This document shows positions 64,000 through 64,000 of a stretch of DNA of 64,000 bases, in pieces. The translations under genes and the position numbers were made by a program. Each line of letters begins with the position of its first letter. Position 1 is the first letter of the stretch. The stretch covers positions 24,948,322 through 25,012,321 of the forward strand of contig NC_064753.1 in assembly GCF_011397635.1 (NCBI RefSeq). Reading direction: 5' to 3'. Source of the stretch: Epinephelus fuscoguttatus. Taxonomy: Eukaryota > Chordata > Actinopteri > Perciformes > Serranidae. A model generated the notes under the pieces. The model was not told the DNA's origin and searched no databases. It saw only the letters and a program-made list of their open reading frames with translations.

Positions 64000-64000
64000 T

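Overview
This is a 64-kb piece of vertebrate nuclear DNA, almost certainly from a ray-finned (teleost) fish. Genes are split into exons with GT/AG introns and AATAAA signals. Four genes match vertebrate families by eye: fibulin-7, mitochondrial pyruvate carrier 1, KIF-binding protein and serglycin. The rest is dominated by repeat types that I recognise from teleost genomes: RTE-like, CR1/L2-like and RLE-type LINEs, Tc1-like and hAT-like DNA elements, and tRNA-derived SINEs. There are no operons, CRISPR arrays or prokaryotic features. All identifications are from reading translations; no search was run.

Layout. 1-7.4 kb: repeat-rich DNA with one plausible minus-strand first exon (1491-1614) of an unidentified secreted or membrane protein. 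7.4-16.1 kb: FBLN7 (+), 8 coding exons, complete at 447 aa. 16-27 kb: no host gene seen; it holds a 3.2-kb RTE-like LINE whose two halves lie head to head inside one 13-bp target-site duplication. 27.3-30.7 kb: MPC1 (+), complete at 109 aa, and readable only if a 4-nt microexon at 28558-28561 is used. 32.3-40.4 kb: KIFBP (+), 13 coding exons, complete at 637 aa, with CTCF-like and ZNF143-like sites within 70 bp of its start codon. 40.7-56.9 kb: repeats only, including a stack of insertions at 49.66-54.50 kb (DNA element > dispersed repeat > CR1/L2-like LINE > Tc1-like element). 56.9 kb to the end: first two coding exons of SRGN (+), with the serine-glycine-repeat exon expected beyond the window. 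The right edge cuts a LINE ORF1 with a zinc knuckle.

The four genes do not form a pathway. FBLN7 is an extracellular-matrix glycoprotein, MPC1 an inner-mitochondrial-membrane carrier subunit, KIFBP a cytosolic kinesin inhibitor and SRGN a secretory-granule proteoglycan core. KIFBP-SRGN adjacency matches human 10q22, whereas MPC1 and FBLN7 lie on other human chromosomes, so the block mixes old linkage with fish-specific linkage. I found no convincing new biological system. The most useful observations are the MPC1 microexon, the LINE inversion with its fold-back junction, the nested insertions and the long-TIR Tc1-like element.
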